DNA of 7,364 nt. Source: Chloroflexota bacterium. Lineage in GTDB: Bacteria > Chloroflexota > Limnocylindria > Limnocylindrales > CSP1-4. A program made the translations under genes and the position numbers. This document shows positions 5,309-7,364 of this stretch, piece after piece (the first letter of the stretch is position 1; each line of letters begins with the position of its first letter). The stretch covers positions 1 to 7,364 of the forward strand of contig JAJYJR010000288.1 of the NCBI GenBank assembly GCA_021789355.1, written 5' to 3'. The notes below the pieces were generated by a model that had not been told where the DNA came from, searched no databases, and saw nothing but the letters and a program-made list of their open reading frames with translations.

Positions 5309-5593
5309 GGCATGGATGCTACCACGAGGCGACGACTCGCTCAGGTAGGTCTGGGCGACGGTGCCGATGACCGCGTTCGACACGAACTGATCGACACCGC
5401 TCGAGAAGGTGGGGCTGGTGGAACTGGCGATCCGGCCGCACAGGTGGCGCCATGCGGGGACACCGCGCCACGTGGCGCGGCAAGGCGCAGCTCAGCCCTG
5501 CGGGGAATGAGTGGGGAAACCGGACGATCTTCTGACCGGTCTGACCCATCAATCCGGTACCACTAGGCCGGCGATCCGTGTCACGGTACTGGC
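5309..5593. other. Intergenic spacer between vapB and the MULE-like transposase remnant
   Basis: No gene is supported. The spacer must hold the divergent upstream regions of vapB (minus) and of the transposase (plus), and probably the left end of the transposable element. Notable items are the palindrome cluster at 5444-5480 and a direct repeat of TCTGACC at 5531-5537 and 5540-5546 (nine-base period). No terminal inverted repeat matching the region after 7278 could be found by eye. Confidence 0.5.
5444..5480. repeat. 18-base perfect palindrome with an extra half-copy
   Basis: CCGCGCCAC/GTGGCGCGG at 5463-5480 is a perfect 18-base palindrome with no central spacer. A third GTGGCGC occurs at 5444-5450, inverted relative to the GCGCCAC at 5465-5471. 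Such dyads can be a binding site for a dimeric or tetrameric regulator, or part of a transposon end. It lies about 136 bases upstream of vapB and 114 bases upstream of the transposase start, so ownership is unclear. Confidence 0.5.
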
Positions 5594-7278
5594 ATGCGAG
5601 TCACGGTGCTTGCGGAGTTTCCGCGCGCCGCCCGGCGAGGTGGTCGCCCGCCCATTCCGGGCATGTTCCGCCCCGCCTGCCCGAAGGGGCACCCAGGGCA
5701 CACCAAGCTCGATGGCCACGCCACCCGCTGGAGCCCCTTCCATGAGCGCACGCGCTACGTGTGTGTTCCGGAGGACAAAGGCGAGAAGCCCCACCGCTTC
5801 TCGGTGCCGCTGGCGGCACGCCATCCCACCCACGCCTTTCCCTACAACGGCGGCTCCTGCCCGGTCTGTGAGCACGAACTCGAGCGCCACGAGGGACCCC
5901 GCACCGGGCGCGGATTCCTCTTCGCGCTGAACGAGATCTCACTCGTCCTTGCTCGAGTCGGCGAGTGCGATCCGCTGCGCACCGCGGCGCGCAAGGCCCG
6001 CGCCGACGCCCATCGCTATCAGCCCTATCCGGCCACCGAGCGAGCGCGATCGCGGCGCGCCAGGCGCGTAGCCGCGGGCAAGAAGGTGCTGGACGAGGCT
6101 CGCAGAGTCCGGCACTGGAGTCCCGACACGCTGAGCACCGACGGCAAGGTCGCCGCCGACTACGTTGATGCCTTCGCACCGCTCGTCCTCGCCCCCTTCG
6201 CGCCGACCGAGTGGCCGGCGGCAACGACGCGGAGTCCTGGAAGGCGTTCTTCGCGACCCTGCCAGGCGCGCCGACCTACGTTGTGGCCGACGGATCCGAG
6301 GCCATCCGGTCGGCCGTCCGATCCGCCTGGCCCGAGGCGATGCTGTATGTCTGCGAGTCGCACCTGCGCATGAACGGCGAGAAGGCGGCGCAGTCGGACA
6401 GAATCTTCGAGTGGGTGCCCAAGGGTCCTCGTCGCGCTCGTTCGCGGGGCTTCCCGGTGCCGCCCTGGCTCGCGCGCGAGGAGACCGAGCGCCAGTTCGC
6501 CCGTCATCCGATCTGGAACGCGCTTCGGGCGGCCCAGATGAGCCCGGCCCTATGGGACGGCCTGAAGGCGGTAGTCGACGCCGAGGCGCCCAACAACGGT
6601 GCGCCCGCCCTGCGGGCCTGGATCGCGGCCGTCGAGCCACTCGTGTTGGCCCAGTTCGCCTTCCGCGAGGCGCACAAGGGCGAGCGCCTGCCGCGCTCCA
6701 CGGGTGCCGCGGAGACCCTCATCCGCAAGATCAAGAAGGCGCTCGAGGGCCGCTCTGGCGCGATCGCCAACCGCCGCCGGCTCGATCTCGTCCTCGACCT
6801 CATTCGCGTCACGGCCACCGGCGAGGGCACGCGCGACGCATTCCGGAGTTTTCTCCGCAAGCGTTTCGAGTCGGACAGGGACGCTCGCGCGCTCGTCGAT
6901 TGGACCGCGGGACGGGACCACAACGGCTCATCGCTCGACGCCCTGATCCGCGAGGCTGATGTCCGCCACGCGAAGGCGCGCGTCGAGGCCGACAACACGC
7001 AGCGCGCGGAGCGGTCGGCCGAACGCAATGCCGCGGTGCGCGCCGAGCGAGCGGCCGCCGGCCTCCCCGAGGATCGCGGAAGACCTCTATGCGATCTGCC
7101 CCGCACGTCCTATCGCTCGATCGCCGGCGAGCACGTCGCCGATCGAGCGGACCTCATGGCGCAGTGGCACCCCACCCGGAACGAGGGCCTCGATCCGTCG
7201 AAGATCCGCTGCTCGTGTGCGAAGCAGGTCTGGTGGAGGTCGCGTCCGGAAACTGCTGGAAAAGTGAAGACGGCGTAG
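5594..7278 (+). pseudogene. MULE-like DDE transposase broken by frame change near 6211
   Basis: Two adjoining plus frames give one protein. The first (5594 to about 6220, 209 residues) has Cys/His pairs suggesting zinc binding: ACPKGH (C29, H33), YVC (C57) and CPVCEHEL (C89, C92, H94). A helical region follows, ending DYVDAFAPLVLAPFAPTEWP. The second (about 6211-7278) starts AGGNDAESWKAFFATL, then YVVADGSEAIRSAV (D27 of the frame) and MLYVCESHLRMN (C48, H51). This is the 'D-G..AI...C..H' pattern of MULE-type transposases. STGAAETLIRKIKKAL supplies a candidate third acid (E168). The extreme C-terminus, ADLMAQWHPTRNEGLDPSKI then KQVWW, resembles the DUF4379 treble-clef finger but lacks its later Cys pair. 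The segment expected to hold the first catalytic Asp is missing at the junction, so a deletion with frame change is likelier than a sequencing slip. No ribosome site precedes ATG 5594. Confidence 0.65.
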
Positions 7279-7319
7279 GTTCCGAAGCGGAGTAGTAGCC
7301 GCATCAGGAGACCCACGCC

Positions 7320-7364
7320 GTGGACCAGAGAATAGCCCCGTCCGTCCAGATCGAGGCGGCCATC
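7320..7364 (+). CDS. Start of an unidentified gene (runs off right edge)
   Basis: Fifteen codons, from GTG at 7320, read VDQRIAPSVQIEAAI (Met at the start) to the window edge without a stop. GGAG at 7307-7310 lies nine bases upstream, a good ribosome site, and the start follows the transposase remnant's stop by 41 bases on the same strand. Too little is present to name a family; the N-terminus could belong to another transposase or recombinase, but that is a guess from context. Confidence 0.45.
   Translation, partial: MDQRIAPSVQIEAAI

Noticed and set aside
5033..5566. Plus-strand frame across vapB and the spacer
   Set aside because: Overlaps the clear vapBC pair in antisense and shows no family features.
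1..7364. CRISPR array, tRNA or rRNA gene
   Set aside because: No regularly spaced direct repeats and no cloverleaf or rRNA-like conserved sequence were noticed on either strand.

Overview
The window is GC-rich throughout, with strong G/C third-position bias, GTG and ATG starts and few AT-rich intergenic stretches. This fits a high-GC soil or sediment bacterium such as an actinobacterium or chloroflexotan, but no housekeeping gene is present to fix the taxonomy. Everything recognisable is accessory: decayed transposases at both sides, and toxin-antitoxin-type genes plus one multidomain regulator-like protein between them.

Layout. At the left edge (1-282, minus) is the N-terminal part of a DUF2442-family small protein that runs off the window. 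After about 330 bases of decayed DNA comes the 3' half of an IS1595-family transposase (617-1201, plus), lacking its first catalytic aspartate. A promoter with a dyad over its -10 (1299-1331) then drives a 589-residue protein (1366-3135, plus). That protein carries an AlbA_2/Schlafen-like N-terminal domain, a RecG-like/HATPase_c_4 middle and a C-terminal winged helix.

Convergent to it, five minus-strand genes form a stack: VapB (AbrB-type) and VapC (PIN) at 5308-4651, an HTH plus minimal-nucleotidyltransferase fusion at 4555-3986, and MazE (RHH-type) and MazF at 3901-3314. Gaps are short (95 and 84 bases) and hold inverted repeats that look like operators. The two toxin-antitoxin pairs look intact, because the key catalytic residues are visible. 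The HTH-nucleotidyltransferase has all its catalytic residues but no HEPN toxin next to it, which makes it the least conventional gene here.

Right of the stack is a 285-base spacer with an 18-base perfect palindrome. Then comes a large MULE-like DDE transposase (5594-7278, plus) broken by a frame change near 6211. It has a zinc-binding-looking N-terminus and a C-terminus resembling the DUF4379 treble-clef finger. A further plus-strand gene with a good ribosome binding site starts at 7320 and leaves the window.

Overall this reads as a defence or stability islet assembled between insertion-sequence scars. The AlbA_2-ATPase protein and the HTH-MNT fusion are the two genes whose role cannot be read off from known systems.
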